Below the pieces are notes generated by a model, which ran no database searches, was not told where the DNA came from, and saw only the letters and a list, made by a program, of their open reading frames with translations. Below, one piece after another: positions 51,527 to 59,628 of a stretch of DNA of 64,000 nt. Position 1 is the first letter of the stretch, and every line of letters begins with the position of its first letter. The position numbers and the translations under genes are program-made. The DNA is from Microbacterium sp. GCS4 (GTDB lineage: Bacteria > Actinomycetota > Actinomycetes > Actinomycetales > Microbacteriaceae), in contig NZ_LGYE01000002.1 of assembly GCF_001262495.1 (NCBI RefSeq), positions 114,368 through 178,367 of the forward strand. Reading direction: 5' to 3'.

Positions 51527-52762
51527 TCAGGAGACGATGAGGGAGTTCGCGGAGCGGATGCCGGCGCGGCTGAGGATCTGCGGCACGCAGCGCTCGACGA
51601 ACGCGGCGAAGTCGGACTCCTCCGTGTAGAGGTGCGCCGACAGGCGGAAGTAGCCGATGCCGCGGAAGCTCGTGAACGCGGTCTCGACGCCCACCGCGTC
51701 GAGGAGGTCCATGCGCAGCGCGTCGGCCTCCTCGCGGGTCGCGCCGAGTCCGAGCGGCAGGCGCACCAGGCGCATCGACGGCACGGGCGAGGGGAGCGGT
51801 GTGAGCGGGTCCTCGTCGCCGTAGGGACGCAGCGCCTCGGCGATCATCTCGGCGCCGGCATCCGCGATCTCAGAGATCGCGAGACGCGCGGACGCCCAGC
51901 CGAACTCGTTCTCGACGAAGTCGATCGCGGTCGGTGTGGCGAGGTACGTCGTCGCGTCGATCGTGCCCTGCGTGTCGAAGCGCACGGGATAGGGCTCGCG
52001 GGCGGCCCAGGAGTCGATGAGCGGCCACAGCTCGTCGCGGTCGGGAGCGCTGGTGACGAGCAGTGCGGATCCGCGCGGGGCGCAGGGCCATTTGTGCAGG
52101 TTGCCGAACCACCAGTCGCCGCCGGCCTGGGCCGCGGCATCGGCGATCAGGCCGGGCGCGTGTGCGCCGTCGACGAGCGTGCGCACGCCCTGCGCGGCGG
52201 CGAGCTCGGCGATGCGGCGGGTGGGCAGCAGGCGCGCGGTCGGCGAGGTGATCTGGTCGACAACGATCAGCCGCGTGCGCCCGGTGAGGGTGTCGGCGAA
52301 CAGCTGCACGACCTCGTCGTCGGAGGCGAGCAGCGGCAGGGCGACGGTGCGGACGGATGCTCCGAAGCGGCGCGCGAGGCGCTCGGCCCCCATCGTGATG
52401 GCGCCGTATCCCTGGTCCGTCACGAGGATCTCGTCGCCGGCCTCGAGCCGGAGGGCGTTGTAGACGACGGTCGCGGCGGCGGAGGCGTTCGGCACGAACA
52501 CGCTGTCCTCGGCGCGGGCGCCCACGAACGGAGCCGTGCGCTCGCGGGCCTCCTGCACGCGCTCGGCGATGCGCGGGAACCACTCGACCGGGCTGAGGTC
52601 GGCCCGGCGGCGCAGCGCGTCCTGGTGGGCGACGACCGCGGTGGGCACGGCGCCGAAGGATCCGTGGTTGAGGTGGATCACCTCGGGGTCGAGGGGCCAG
52701 GCGTCGCGCGCTCGCAGGCCGGAGTTCAGCGTGAGCGGTGCGGGGAACGGCAGTGCGGGCAT
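51527..52762 (-). CDS. Class V aminotransferase (isopenicillin-N epimerase-like)
   Basis: A 411-residue PLP enzyme. It shows EVIHLNHGSFGAVPTAV, VFVPNASAAATVVYN, LVDGAHAPGLIAD (aspartate contacting the cofactor) and the Schiff-base lysine in NLHKWPCAPRGSA. Members of this class act as epimerases, lyases or aminotransferases on amino acids. It lies 88 bp upstream of the binding-protein gene on the same strand and shares the divergent region with the FadR-type regulator. It is likely co-transcribed with the ABC importer, so the importer may carry an amino-sugar or amino acid derivative (inference). Confidence 0.86.
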   Translation of the reverse strand: MPALPFPAPLTLNSGLRARDAWPLDPEVIHLNHGSFGAVPTAVVAHQDALRRRADLSPVEWFPRIAERVQEARERTAPFVGARAEDSVFVPNASAAATVVYNALRLEAGDEILVTDQGYGAITMGAERLARRFGASVRTVALPLLASDDEVVQLFADTLTGRTRLIVVDQITSPTARLLPTRRIAELAAAQGVRTLVDGAHAPGLIADAAAQAGGDWWFGNLHKWPCAPRGSALLVTSAPDRDELWPLIDSWAAREPYPVRFDTQGTIDATTYLATPTAIDFVENEFGWASARLAISEIADAGAEMIAEALRPYGDEDPLTPLPSPVPSMRLVRLPLGLGATREEADALRMDLLDAVGVETAFTSFRGIGYFRLSAHLYTEESDFAAFVERCVPQILSRAGIRSANSLIVS

Positions 52763-52790
52763 CGATCCTCATCGGTGAGTCAGGGGCGAG

Positions 52791-52801
52791 TTGTTGCACA
52801 A
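52791..52801. promoter_or_regulatory. FadR/GntR-type operator (TTGTTGCACAA)
   Basis: TTGTTGCACAA fits the FadR-subfamily consensus TNGTNNNACNA and is symmetrical apart from its central three bases. It lies 29 bp upstream of the aminotransferase start, in the divergent gap with the FadR-like regulator. Confidence 0.65.
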
Positions 52802-52853
52802 CTTTGCCACACGAGTGCGGAAATGGCTACGTATCGGTGAAGATGAAACATAG

Positions 52854-52864
52854 TTGTCATACGA
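52854..52864. promoter_or_regulatory. FadR/GntR-type operator (TTGTCATACGA)
   Basis: TTGTCATACGA fits TNGTNNNACNA and lies 46 bp upstream of the regulator start. With the site at 52791 it brackets the divergent promoters. Confidence 0.6.
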
Positions 52865-52910
52865 GTTTTCATGGTCGGCACATTCCGACAGACTTCACGA
52901 GGAGCAGGCG

Positions 52911-53627
52911 ATGGCCGAGAGGATGACGATGAGCGCACTCGACACGGCGCTGCACGGCCTGCGGGCGCTGATCGCCGACGGCGCACTGCGCCCCGGCGAC
53001 CGCCTGCCGAGCGAAGGGGAGCTGTGCGAGCGGCTCGGGGTCTCCCGCGGGTCGCTGCGCGAGGCGATCCGCATGCTCGCGGCGCTCGGCGTGCTCGAGA
53101 CGCGCCACGGCTCGGGCAGCTACGTCGGCGAGCTGCGGGCTGCCGACCTCATCGGCAGCCTCTCGCTCACGGTCGGGCTGCTGCCCATGGCCGGGGTGCT
53201 GGAACTCACCGAGCTGCGGCGGGTGCTCGAACCGCACGCCGCGGCGCTCGCCGCCGCGCGGATCGATGCCGACACGGTGGCGGCGCTCGACGGCATCCTC
53301 ACCGAGATCGAGGCGAGCGACGACTTCGAGGAGCACTCGCGCCTCGACCACGCCTTCCATATGACGATCTCCGAGGTCGCCGGCAACGACGCCCTCACGA
53401 GCCTGATCGACGTGCTGCGCTCCCGCTCGCGCGCCTACCGCATCCCCGACGCGCACGACGCGAACGAGCTCAAGCGCAACTCGGATGCCGGGCACCGGGC
53501 CATCCTGCGCGGGCTCGCCGCCGCCGACCCGGTCGCCGCCTCGGCAGCCGCATCGTCGCACGTCGCGGCGACGGAGTACTGGGTGCGGCTGTACACCGAG
53601 GCCGAGGCCGCGGAGTCGTCCGCCTGA
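52911..53627 (+). CDS. FadR-subfamily GntR transcriptional regulator
   Basis: A 238-residue regulator. The N-terminal winged helix shows LRPGDRLPSEGELCERLGVSRG then SLREAIRMLAALGVLETRHGSG (residues about 23-65). The all-helical FCD ligand domain follows, with its metal residues visible in HSRLDHAFHMTISEVAGN (Asp and His) and SDAGHRAILRGL (His). The ATG at 52911 has GGAG seven bases upstream. It is divergent from the aminotransferase-ABC importer unit and has two matching operators in the gap, so it probably controls that unit in response to an organic acid or sugar. Confidence 0.9.
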   Translation: MAERMTMSALDTALHGLRALIADGALRPGDRLPSEGELCERLGVSRGSLREAIRMLAALGVLETRHGSGSYVGELRAADLIGSLSLTVGLLPMAGVLELTELRRVLEPHAAALAAARIDADTVAALDGILTEIEASDDFEEHSRLDHAFHMTISEVAGNDALTSLIDVLRSRSRAYRIPDAHDANELKRNSDAGHRAILRGLAAADPVAASAAASSHVAATEYWVRLYTEAEAAESSA

Positions 53628-53666
53628 GGCCCGTGCGCCGGTCGTGCGCCGCCGACCCACCCCTCT

Positions 53667-53736
53667 CTCGCCGAGCCACCCCCGTATGCCCTGCACGCAC
53701 CGGGGTGGTTCGCGACGAAAGGGGTGGTTCGGGGCA
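53667..53736. terminator. Hairpin element related to that at 48141
   Basis: It begins with the exact 20-base CTCGCCGAGCCACCCCCGTA found at 48141 and ends GGGGTGGTTCGGGGC, so the outer stem CCGAGCCACCCC can pair with GGGGTGGTTCGG. A second GGGGTGGTTCG copy lies inside. The element fills the convergent gap between the FadR-like gene (+) and the ACT gene (-). Confidence 0.75.
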
Positions 53737-53759
53737 GGGGCGTCGGGGCGGGGCGGCGC

Positions 53760-54266
53760 CTACTCGAACGTGATGTCGACCTGGATCTCGGTGGCCAGGC
53801 GCTCGAGGTCGGCCTGCAGTGCGTCGACGTCGACGTCCGCAGGAACCCGCGCCGCGACAGTCGCCTCGAACAGGCGGCCTCCCGCCATCGCCGCATCCCG
53901 CGTCTCCGTCGCCAGCTCCTCGATGCTCAGCGCATGAGCGTGCAGCACGGCCGACACCTCTCGCACGATGCCGGGACGGTCGTTGCCCAGCACGCGCAGT
54001 TCCAGCATCCGCTCCGGGGCGGCGACGTTCTCGGTGCCGGTGCGCACGGCGACCGTGAGCAGGCCATCGAGCTCACGCAGCGCCGACTCCAGCTCGGACG
54101 ACCGCTCCGGCGAGACCGAGACCTCGATCACACCCGCGAACGTGCCGGACAGCTCGGCGAGCTGGCTCGACTCCCAGTTGCCGCCGTGGGCGTCCACGAC
54201 ATCGGCGACGGCGGCCACGAGGCCCGGACGGTCAGCACCCGCGACGGTGAGGATGAGAGTGGTCAT
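53760..54266 (-). CDS. Tandem ACT-domain protein (GcvR-like)
   Basis: A 168-residue cytoplasmic protein made of two ACT domains (residues 1-75 and 85-165). Each starts with the classic signature: GADRPGLVAAVADVVDAHGG and GNDRPGIVREVSAVLHAHAL. The pair resembles the glycine cleavage repressor GcvR and related amino-acid sensors. The start at MTTLILTVAG is preferred. It lies 30 bp downstream of a membrane-protein gene on the same strand. Confidence 0.88.
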   Translation of the reverse strand: MTTLILTVAGADRPGLVAAVADVVDAHGGNWESSQLAELSGTFAGVIEVSVSPERSSELESALRELDGLLTVAVRTGTENVAAPERMLELRVLGNDRPGIVREVSAVLHAHALSIEELATETRDAAMAGGRLFEATVAARVPADVDVDALQADLERLATEIQVDITFE

Positions 54267-54296
54267 GCGGCCAGCGTACCCGGGCACTCCTGGCGG

Positions 54297-54800
54297 CTAC
54301 TGCGGCGAGGTCTGCGCGTTGCGAATCGCGGCCCGCAGTTCGACGGCGCGGTCGCTGCGCAGAGTGCGGGTACTGCCCTGTGACAGGGTCAGACGGACGG
54401 CGGGGCCCGCGGACCAGAGCAGGAATCGATCAGTGCCGAGGATGCGCCATCCCACTCCGCCGGCCCCGGACGGCGTCACATCGACGAGGTCGATTCGCTC
54501 GATGTCGGCGAGCGGGATGTGCTCGACGCGGAATGGCGAGAGCCAGGCGTCGACGTGAGCGGAGGTGACGCTGAGTACGATGCGCCGAGTCAGCGCGAGC
54601 AGGCCCGCGCCCAGGACGAGCACAGCACCGATGAGCAGGACGACCACGGTCCAGGCGCCGACGTGCTCGCGTTCCGCAACCACGGCCGGTGCGGCGACGG
54701 CAATGATCACCGCGAGGAAAACCAGGGTGGCGGCGCCGGTGATCGCCAGCCACCGGGGACCCACGATCGTGTCACGGAACGGCGTGGAGGTCGAGGTCAC
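54297..54800 (-). CDS. Two-helix membrane protein with PH-like domain
   Basis: A 167-residue protein. Two transmembrane helices (about residues 15-38 and 45-65) precede a soluble domain ([20 protein letters not shown], then [14 protein letters not shown] and [18 protein letters not shown]) with the strand pattern of a bacterial PH (DUF1648/PH_10-like) domain. The function is unknown. The GTG start overlaps the preceding gene's TGA by four bases, with GGGGAG eight bases upstream. An alternative GTG nine bases upstream would extend it by three residues. It is coupled to the Cds1-like gene. Confidence 0.8.
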   Translation of the reverse strand: MTSTSTPFRDTIVGPRWLAITGAATLVFLAVIIAVAAPAVVAEREHVGAWTVVVLLIGAVLVLGAGLLALTRRIVLSVTSAHVDAWLSPFRVEHIPLADIERIDLVDVTPSGAGGVGWRILGTDRFLLWSAGPAVRLTLSQGSTRTLRSDRAVELRAAIRNAQTSPQ

Positions 54801-55855
54801 TCCATCCACTCCCCGGTCTCCAGGAACCGGTCGAGCCGCGCCCGATGCGGAGCGAGGTCCCAGCCCTGCGCGGCGACCCAGTCGTCGGAGTAATAGGTGC
54901 CGGCGTAGCGGATGCCGCTGTCGCAGATGAGCGTCACGACGCTGCCGGTCTCGCCCGCCGCGCGCATGCGGGCGATCAGCTGGAAGGCACCGTACAGGTT
55001 CGTGCCGGTCGACCCGCCGGCGAGGTGCAGGGTGCGTTCGCGCAGCATCCGGATCGCGGCGACGGAGCCCGCATCCGGCACCTGGATCATCTCGTCGATC
55101 ACGGTCGGAACGAACGACGGCTCGACCTGCGGGCGGCCGATGCCCTCGATGCGGCTGGGGCGTCCGGCGGGCGCGTCGGGAGTGCCCGCCCAGCCGTCGT
55201 AGAACGCCGAGCCCTCAGGATCGACGACCGCGATCTGCGTGTCGTGGCGGCGGTACTTCACGTACCGGCCGAACGTCGCGCTCGTGCCGCCTGTGCCCGC
55301 GCCCACCACGATCCAGCGGGGGATCGGATGCCGCTCCTGAGACAGCTGGCTGAACACGCTCTCGGCGATGTTGTTGTTGCCCCGCCAGTCCGTCGCGCGC
55401 TCCGCGTACGTGAACTGGTCGAGGTAGTGGCCGTGGCAGTCGTTCGCGAGGCGCCGTGCTTCGGGAGACATGTCCTCCGCGCGCTCGACGAAGTGGCAGG
55501 TGCCGCCGCAGAACTCGATGAGGTCGATCTTCTCCTGGCTCGTCGAACGGGGGACGACCGTGATGAAGGGCAGGCCCAGCATCCGCGCGAAATAGGCCTC
55601 CGAGACCGCGGTCGACCCGCTCGAGGACTCGACGAGCGTCGTGTCCTCCGTGATGCGTCCGTTCACGAGGCCGTAGAGCAGCAGTGAGCGGGCGAGGCGA
55701 TGCTTGAGCGACCCGGTCGGATGCACCGACTCGTCCTTCAGGTACAGGTCGATGCCCCACGCGGCCGGCAGCGGGAACAGGTGCAGGTGCGTGTCGGCGC
55801 TGCGGTTCGCGTCGGCTTCCAGCAGGGCGATCGCGGTGCTGGTCCAGTCGCTCAT
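54797..55855 (-). CDS. cds1: PLP-dependent cysteine desulfhydrase (Cds1-like)
   Basis: A 352-residue PLP enzyme of the cysteine synthase superfamily. [10 protein letters not shown] and [21 protein letters not shown] carry the cofactor lysine (SLKHR), with [14 protein letters not shown] as substrate-binding loop and [12 protein letters not shown] for phosphate. The start [12 protein letters not shown] is shared with the Cds1 group, including mycobacterial Rv3684, which degrades cysteine to pyruvate, ammonia and sulfide. Assignment as Cds1 rather than a synthase rests on this overall pattern. The gene is followed by the PH-like protein with a four-base overlap. Confidence 0.88.
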   Translation of the reverse strand: MSDWTSTAIALLEADANRSADTHLHLFPLPAAWGIDLYLKDESVHPTGSLKHRLARSLLLYGLVNGRITEDTTLVESSSGSTAVSEAYFARMLGLPFITVVPRSTSQEKIDLIEFCGGTCHFVERAEDMSPEARRLANDCHGHYLDQFTYAERATDWRGNNNIAESVFSQLSQERHPIPRWIVVGAGTGGTSATFGRYVKYRRHDTQIAVVDPEGSAFYDGWAGTPDAPAGRPSRIEGIGRPQVEPSFVPTVIDEMIQVPDAGSVAAIRMLRERTLHLAGGSTGTNLYGAFQLIARMRAAGETGSVVTLICDSGIRYAGTYYSDDWVAAQGWDLAPHRARLDRFLETGEWME

Positions 55856-55892
55856 GAATCGAGCGTAACGCGGCGCTCCCGACGGCGCCCGA

Positions 55893-56696
55893 TCAGCTCA
55901 CCGTGCCCGCCCTCGACGCCGCGCCGTCGTCGTCGATGTGCAGCAGCGACGCCTGCGACTGCTCCTGCTGCAGCTGGAACTCGAAGCGCGAACGATCACC
56001 GCGATGGTGCGCCACGAAGTACTCGATCGGGATGCCGTCGGCGCCGCGACTCACACTGCGCAGCCGCAGCAGGGCGGAGCCCGCGCTCACGCCGAGGTGC
56101 TGGGCCTGCTCGTGCGTCGCGACCGTCGCCTCGGCGGAGCGGACACCGCTCGTCGCGACGATCCCGTTCTCGGCGAGCAGCCGGTACAGCGACGCCTCCG
56201 ACAGGTCGACACCGAGCGTCACGCCGCCGACCGCCTCCGGCATCCACGTCGTCGAGAGCGACCACGGTTCGCCGTCCACGTGCCGCAGGCGCTCGAGCAG
56301 GACGACCGGGGTGCCGGGCTCGACCTCCAGCGCGGCGGCGATCTCCTCGTCGGCCAGGGCCTGCTCGTGCCGCAGCACGTCGCTGTGCACGTGTCCCCCG
56401 CGGCGCTCGACGTCGTCGTACAGCCCGACCAGCGTGTGCACCAGGCTCTCCGCCGTGCGCGGGCGCGACACGAACGTGCCCTTGCCCTTGACGCGTTCGA
56501 CGAGCCCTTCGTGCTCGAGCTGTGCGAGAGCCTGACGCACGACCGTGCGGGAGATGCCGTACCGCTCGCACAGACGATGCTCGCCGGGCAGCGGATCGCC
56601 CGGCTGCAGACCGTCGCGGGCGATGCCCTCGATGATCAGCTGCCGCAGCTGGTCGTACATCGGCGCTGCGGAGTGCCGGTCGATCGAGTCCTCCAT
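55893..56696 (-). CDS. GntR-family (HutC/UTRA) transcriptional regulator
   Basis: A 267-residue regulator. A winged-helix N terminus ([20 protein letters not shown], residues about 37-56) is followed by the UTRA ligand domain ([20 protein letters not shown] and [18 protein letters not shown]). UTRA domains bind sugars or sugar phosphates. It lies one base downstream of rbsD on the same strand, in an apparent rbsK-rbsD-gntR operon. The 18-bp operator shared by the rbsK/transaldolase gap and the KDPG-aldolase gene is its likely target. Confidence 0.88.
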   Translation of the reverse strand: MEDSIDRHSAAPMYDQLRQLIIEGIARDGLQPGDPLPGEHRLCERYGISRTVVRQALAQLEHEGLVERVKGKGTFVSRPRTAESLVHTLVGLYDDVERRGGHVHSDVLRHEQALADEEIAAALEVEPGTPVVLLERLRHVDGEPWSLSTTWMPEAVGGVTLGVDLSEASLYRLLAENGIVATSGVRSAEATVATHEQAQHLGVSAGSALLRLRSVSRGADGIPIEYFVAHHRGDRSRFEFQLQQEQSQASLLHIDDDGAASRAGTVS

Positions 56697-56697
56697 G

Positions 56698-57102
56698 TCA
56701 GTACGCCACTCCCGCGTGCAGGATCACGTTGGCGTACGGCGTGAACTCGCCCGAGCGCACGAAGGCGCGTGCGCCGTGCGTGAGCTCCTTGAACTCGACG
56801 TGCGGCACGAGCGTGATCTCGAAGTCCTGGTCCGCGAACCGCTCGCGCAGCGCCGCCAGCACCTCGGGGCTCTTCTCGGCGACCTCGGCCGACACCGTCG
56901 CACCCTCGACCACGAGTTCGGCGAGCACGGTGTCGAGCACGTCGAAGAACGCGGGCGCACCGGGCCGGTACGCCAGGTCGATGCGCTCCGACCCGGGCGG
57001 GATCGGCAGGCCGGCGTCGGTCACCACGATGAGGTCGGTGTGGCCGGTCTCGCTGATCACGCGGGAGAGCGCGGGGTTGATGGTCGTGGCGGTCTTGCGC
57101 AT
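56698..57102 (-). CDS. rbsD: D-ribose pyranase
   Basis: A 134-residue protein with the RbsD core (NPALSRVISETGHTDLIVVT, DAGLPIPPG) carrying the catalytic histidine in TGHTD. RbsD converts beta-pyranose to beta-furanose ribose, feeding ribokinase. The C-terminal EFTPYANVILHAGV is the typical closing segment. Length is slightly under the usual 139. It lies between rbsK and the GntR gene. No ribose ABC transporter is present in the window. Confidence 0.93.
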   Translation of the reverse strand: MRKTATTINPALSRVISETGHTDLIVVTDAGLPIPPGSERIDLAYRPGAPAFFDVLDTVLAELVVEGATVSAEVAEKSPEVLAALRERFADQDFEITLVPHVEFKELTHGARAFVRSGEFTPYANVILHAGVAY

Positions 57103-57153
57103 GAGGGCTCCTCGGGCGGCTGATGCTGCGGGTCGGGCGGCGGGTGCGGCGGC

Positions 57154-58107
57154 TCAGGCGGCGGCTTCGCGGGCGGACAGGAACGCGTCGACCTCGGCGC
57201 GCAGCGGAAGGCTCGGCGACGCGCCCTGCTTCGTGACAGCCAGCGCCCCGGCCGCGGTCGCCAGGCGCACCGCCTCGTCGAGAGTGCTGCCGTTCGCGAG
57301 TGCGGCCCCGAGATAGCCGGCGTAGGCGTCGCCCGCGGCCGTGGTGTCGACGGCCTCGACCGGGAACGGGGGGATCACGGTGGCGCCCTCGGCCGTGACG
57401 ACGCACGATCCCTGACCCGCGAGCGTGATGACGGCGGCCCCGACCCCGCGGTCGAGGAACCAGCGACCCGCGCGCTCGGCGGAGTCGGCGTCCGTCACCT
57501 CGACGCCGCTGATGAGCGTCGCCTCGGTCTCGTTCGGCGTCACGATGTCTATGCTCGACCACACCTCGTCGGGGAGGGATGCTGCGGGGGCGGGATCGAG
57601 GATCACGGTCATGCCGTGCTCGCGACCGCGCGCCGTGATGTGCGCCGTGAGAGCGGAGGGCGTCTCGAGCTGCGTGAGCAGCACCGACGTGGTCGGCGCG
57701 AGCGCGGCGAGGGCGTCGTCGATCTGCTCGGGGCTCAGCGCCGCGTTCGCGAGAGGCACCATGACGATGTCATTCTGCGCCGAGGCGTCGACGCGGATGT
57801 GCGCGATGCCGGTCGGGCCGGGCACGGTCCGCAGGTGCGCGAGGTCGACGCCCGCGTCGCTCAGCCCGGTCACGACGAGGTCGTGGAACAGGTCGTCGCC
57901 CACGCATCCGACGAAGCTCGTGAGCGCCCCGGATCGTCCGGCCGCCACGGCCTGGTTCGCGCCCTTGCCGCCCAGCATGAGCGTGAACTCGTCGCCCAGG
58001 ATCGTCTCGCCGCGCGCGGGGAGTCGGGTCGAGAAGGTGGTGACGTCGGCGGTCACGCTTCCGACGATCACGACTCCGGTGCGGTCGGCCGAGGCGGCGG
58101 GGGTCAT
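57154..58107 (-). CDS. rbsK: Ribokinase
   Basis: A 317-residue PfkB-family kinase that phosphorylates D-ribose. The N-terminal GGKGANQAVAAGRSG and the C-terminal PfkB signature VDTTAAGDAYAGYLGAA, with the catalytic Asp in GDAY, are present. ATP-side NETEATLISG is also visible. It heads the minus-strand rbsK-rbsD-gntR unit and is divergent from the transaldolase-like gene. With that enzyme, ribose-5-phosphate can enter the pentose-phosphate pool. Confidence 0.94.
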   Translation of the reverse strand: MTPAASADRTGVVIVGSVTADVTTFSTRLPARGETILGDEFTLMLGGKGANQAVAAGRSGALTSFVGCVGDDLFHDLVVTGLSDAGVDLAHLRTVPGPTGIAHIRVDASAQNDIVMVPLANAALSPEQIDDALAALAPTTSVLLTQLETPSALTAHITARGREHGMTVILDPAPAASLPDEVWSSIDIVTPNETEATLISGVEVTDADSAERAGRWFLDRGVGAAVITLAGQGSCVVTAEGATVIPPFPVEAVDTTAAGDAYAGYLGAALANGSTLDEAVRLATAAGALAVTKQGASPSLPLRAEVDAFLSAREAAA

Positions 58108-58138
58108 GGCGCTCCTGATCGTCGTCGATCCGCGGGCT

Positions 58139-58167
58139 TTGACAATCGTCCGCGGCTGTCATTACAT
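58139..58167 (+). promoter_or_regulatory. Consensus sigma-70-type promoter of the transaldolase-like gene
   Basis: TTGACA (58139-58144), a 17-base spacer and TTACAT (58162-58167). This is among the best promoter matches in the window. The -10 lies inside a second TGTCATTACA element, so a repressor bound there would cover it. Confidence 0.75.
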
Positions 58168-58197
58168 TAGCCGAATCCGAACCTGTAACGACAGGTT
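58156..58197. promoter_or_regulatory. Tandem operator sites between rbsK and the transaldolase-like gene
   Basis: AACCTGT-AACG-ACAGGTT (58180-58197) is a perfect 7-bp inverted repeat. Upstream, GCTGTCATTACATTAGC (about 58156-58172) holds the core TGTCATTACA that is also present in the KDPG-aldolase operator at 42276. The first site lies just after the -10 of the promoter, the second on top of it. Likely bound by the UTRA-type GntR protein. Confidence 0.7.
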
Positions 58198-58213
58198 GCG
58201 ATCGAGGAGAGCC

Positions 58214-58876
58214 ATGACCGCGCCGTCCCCCCGTCTCTACGTCGACAGCGCCGACCTCGAGCGCGTCTCGTCGCTCCTCGCCACCGGCGTCATGCACGGC
58301 GTCACGACCAACCCCACGATCCTCGAGCGCGGCGGGCGCACCGCCGCCGAGATCCCGGACCTGTACGCCCGGTGGGCGAGCGAGGGCGCGCGCGAGATCT
58401 TCTTCCAGACCTGGGGCGGCGACACCGCGTCCTTCCTCCGCAACGCCGAGGGGATCCGCGCGCTCGGCGACCTCGTCGCGGTCAAGGTGCCGGCGACGCG
58501 GGAGGGCTTCGCGGCGGCATCCGCCCTCGTGCGCGACGGCGCGACCGTGCTCGTCACGGCCGTGTACTCCGTCGCGCAGGCGCTCGCGTGCGCGAGCATC
58601 GGCGCGCAGTACATCGCGCCCTACCTGGGTCGCATGCGGGATGCCGGGATCGACGGCGACGCCGTGATCGCGCGGATGCAGGCGGTGTGCGCCGGAAGCG
58701 GATCGAACGTGCTCGCCGCGAGCCTGCGCTCACCCGACGACATCACCGGCCTCCGTCTCGCCGGGGTGCCCTACTTCACGGCGGCTCCCGACGTGCTCGA
58801 CGCCGTGCTGTCCCACCAGGTCAGCGACAGTTCCGCCGCCGAGTTCGACGCGGCCATGGTGCGGCTCGGGGCCTGA
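58214..58876 (+). CDS. Transaldolase-like protein (fructose-6-phosphate aldolase/TalC subgroup)
   Basis: A 220-residue protein, the short transaldolase-like form. It shows LYVDSADLERVSSLL at residues 8-22, VTTNPTILERGG, the Schiff-base lysine in LVAVKVPATREG (about residue 95) and TAVYSVAQALACASIGAQYI. The short length marks the TalC/F6P-aldolase group rather than full transaldolase. It may act on dihydroxyacetone or sedoheptulose-type substrates. It has its own strong promoter and operators shared with the ribokinase unit. Confidence 0.89.
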   Translation: MTAPSPRLYVDSADLERVSSLLATGVMHGVTTNPTILERGGRTAAEIPDLYARWASEGAREIFFQTWGGDTASFLRNAEGIRALGDLVAVKVPATREGFAAASALVRDGATVLVTAVYSVAQALACASIGAQYIAPYLGRMRDAGIDGDAVIARMQAVCAGSGSNVLAASLRSPDDITGLRLAGVPYFTAAPDVLDAVLSHQVSDSSAAEFDAAMVRLGA

Positions 58877-58903
58877 CGCCCGGCAGCGAGTCGACGCGGG
58901 GTA

Positions 58904-59581
58904 TCAGGCCGACGCCGCCTGACGCAGCCACCGTTCCACGCCCGCGATGTGCGCCGTCGCGAGGGAGGTCGCGAGGATCGGATCGTGCTGCGCGACGGCG
59001 TCCGCGATCGCCCGGTGCTCCGACAGCGTGCGCTCGACGGCACCGCCCTCGGTGAGTCCGCGCCAGACGCGCGCCCGCACGGTCTGGCTGCTCAGGTGCT
59101 CGATCAGGCTCGCGAGATAGGCGTTGCCCGACATCGCGACGATCTCGCGATGGAACCGGATGTCGTGCTCGACGAGCTCCTCGATGCTGACGTTCGCGTC
59201 GACCGAGGCGACCTCCTGCTCGAGGTGCGCGATCGCCTGCGCCGTGCCGAGCGTCGCGGCGAGACCGGTGGCCTGCGACTCCAGCATCCGACGCACCGCG
59301 AAGATCTCCAGCATCGAGTCGTCGTCGTGCATGTCGACGACGAACGAGATCGCCTCCAGGAGCAGATGGGGTTCGAGGCTCGTGACGTAGGTGCCGTCGC
59401 CGCGGCGCACGTCGAGCACCCGGATGACCTCGAGCGCCTTCACGGCCTCGCGCATCGAGTTGCGCGACAGGCCCAGACGCTCGGACAGCTCCTTCTCGGG
59501 CGGGAGGCGGTCGCCGGGAGCGAGCTCGCCCGACACGATCATCGCCTTGATCTTCTCGATCGCCTCGTCTGTCACAGCCAT
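58904..59581 (-). CDS. FadR-subfamily GntR regulator of the fucose cluster
   Basis: A 225-residue regulator with a winged helix (GDRLPPEKELSERLGLSRNS then MREAVKALEVIRVLDVRRGD, residues about 23-60) and an FCD domain holding the metal residues (LVEHDIRFHREIVAMSGN, and the last His in LSEHRAIADA). It is divergent from the lactonase-like gene, with CATCGGATGT in the gap. The same core palindrome sits inside the promoter of the fuconate-dehydratase gene. It should therefore control the whole cluster in response to a pathway acid. Confidence 0.88.
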   Translation of the reverse strand: MAVTDEAIEKIKAMIVSGELAPGDRLPPEKELSERLGLSRNSMREAVKALEVIRVLDVRRGDGTYVTSLEPHLLLEAISFVVDMHDDDSMLEIFAVRRMLESQATGLAATLGTAQAIAHLEQEVASVDANVSIEELVEHDIRFHREIVAMSGNAYLASLIEHLSSQTVRARVWRGLTEGGAVERTLSEHRAIADAVAQHDPILATSLATAHIAGVERWLRQAASA

Positions 59582-59599
59582 GGCGTCATCCTAGCGATT

Positions 59600-59609
59600 C
59601 ATCGGATGT
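59600..59609. promoter_or_regulatory. Operator-like CATCGGATGT between fadR and lactonase genes
   Basis: The core CATC-G-GATG is a perfect palindrome. It sits 19 bp from the regulator start and 20-29 bp from the lactonase start, and recurs at 62344-62354 in the promoter of the fuconate-dehydratase gene. Confidence 0.6.
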
Positions 59610-59628
59610 CTGAGGCAGGATGGTCGGC

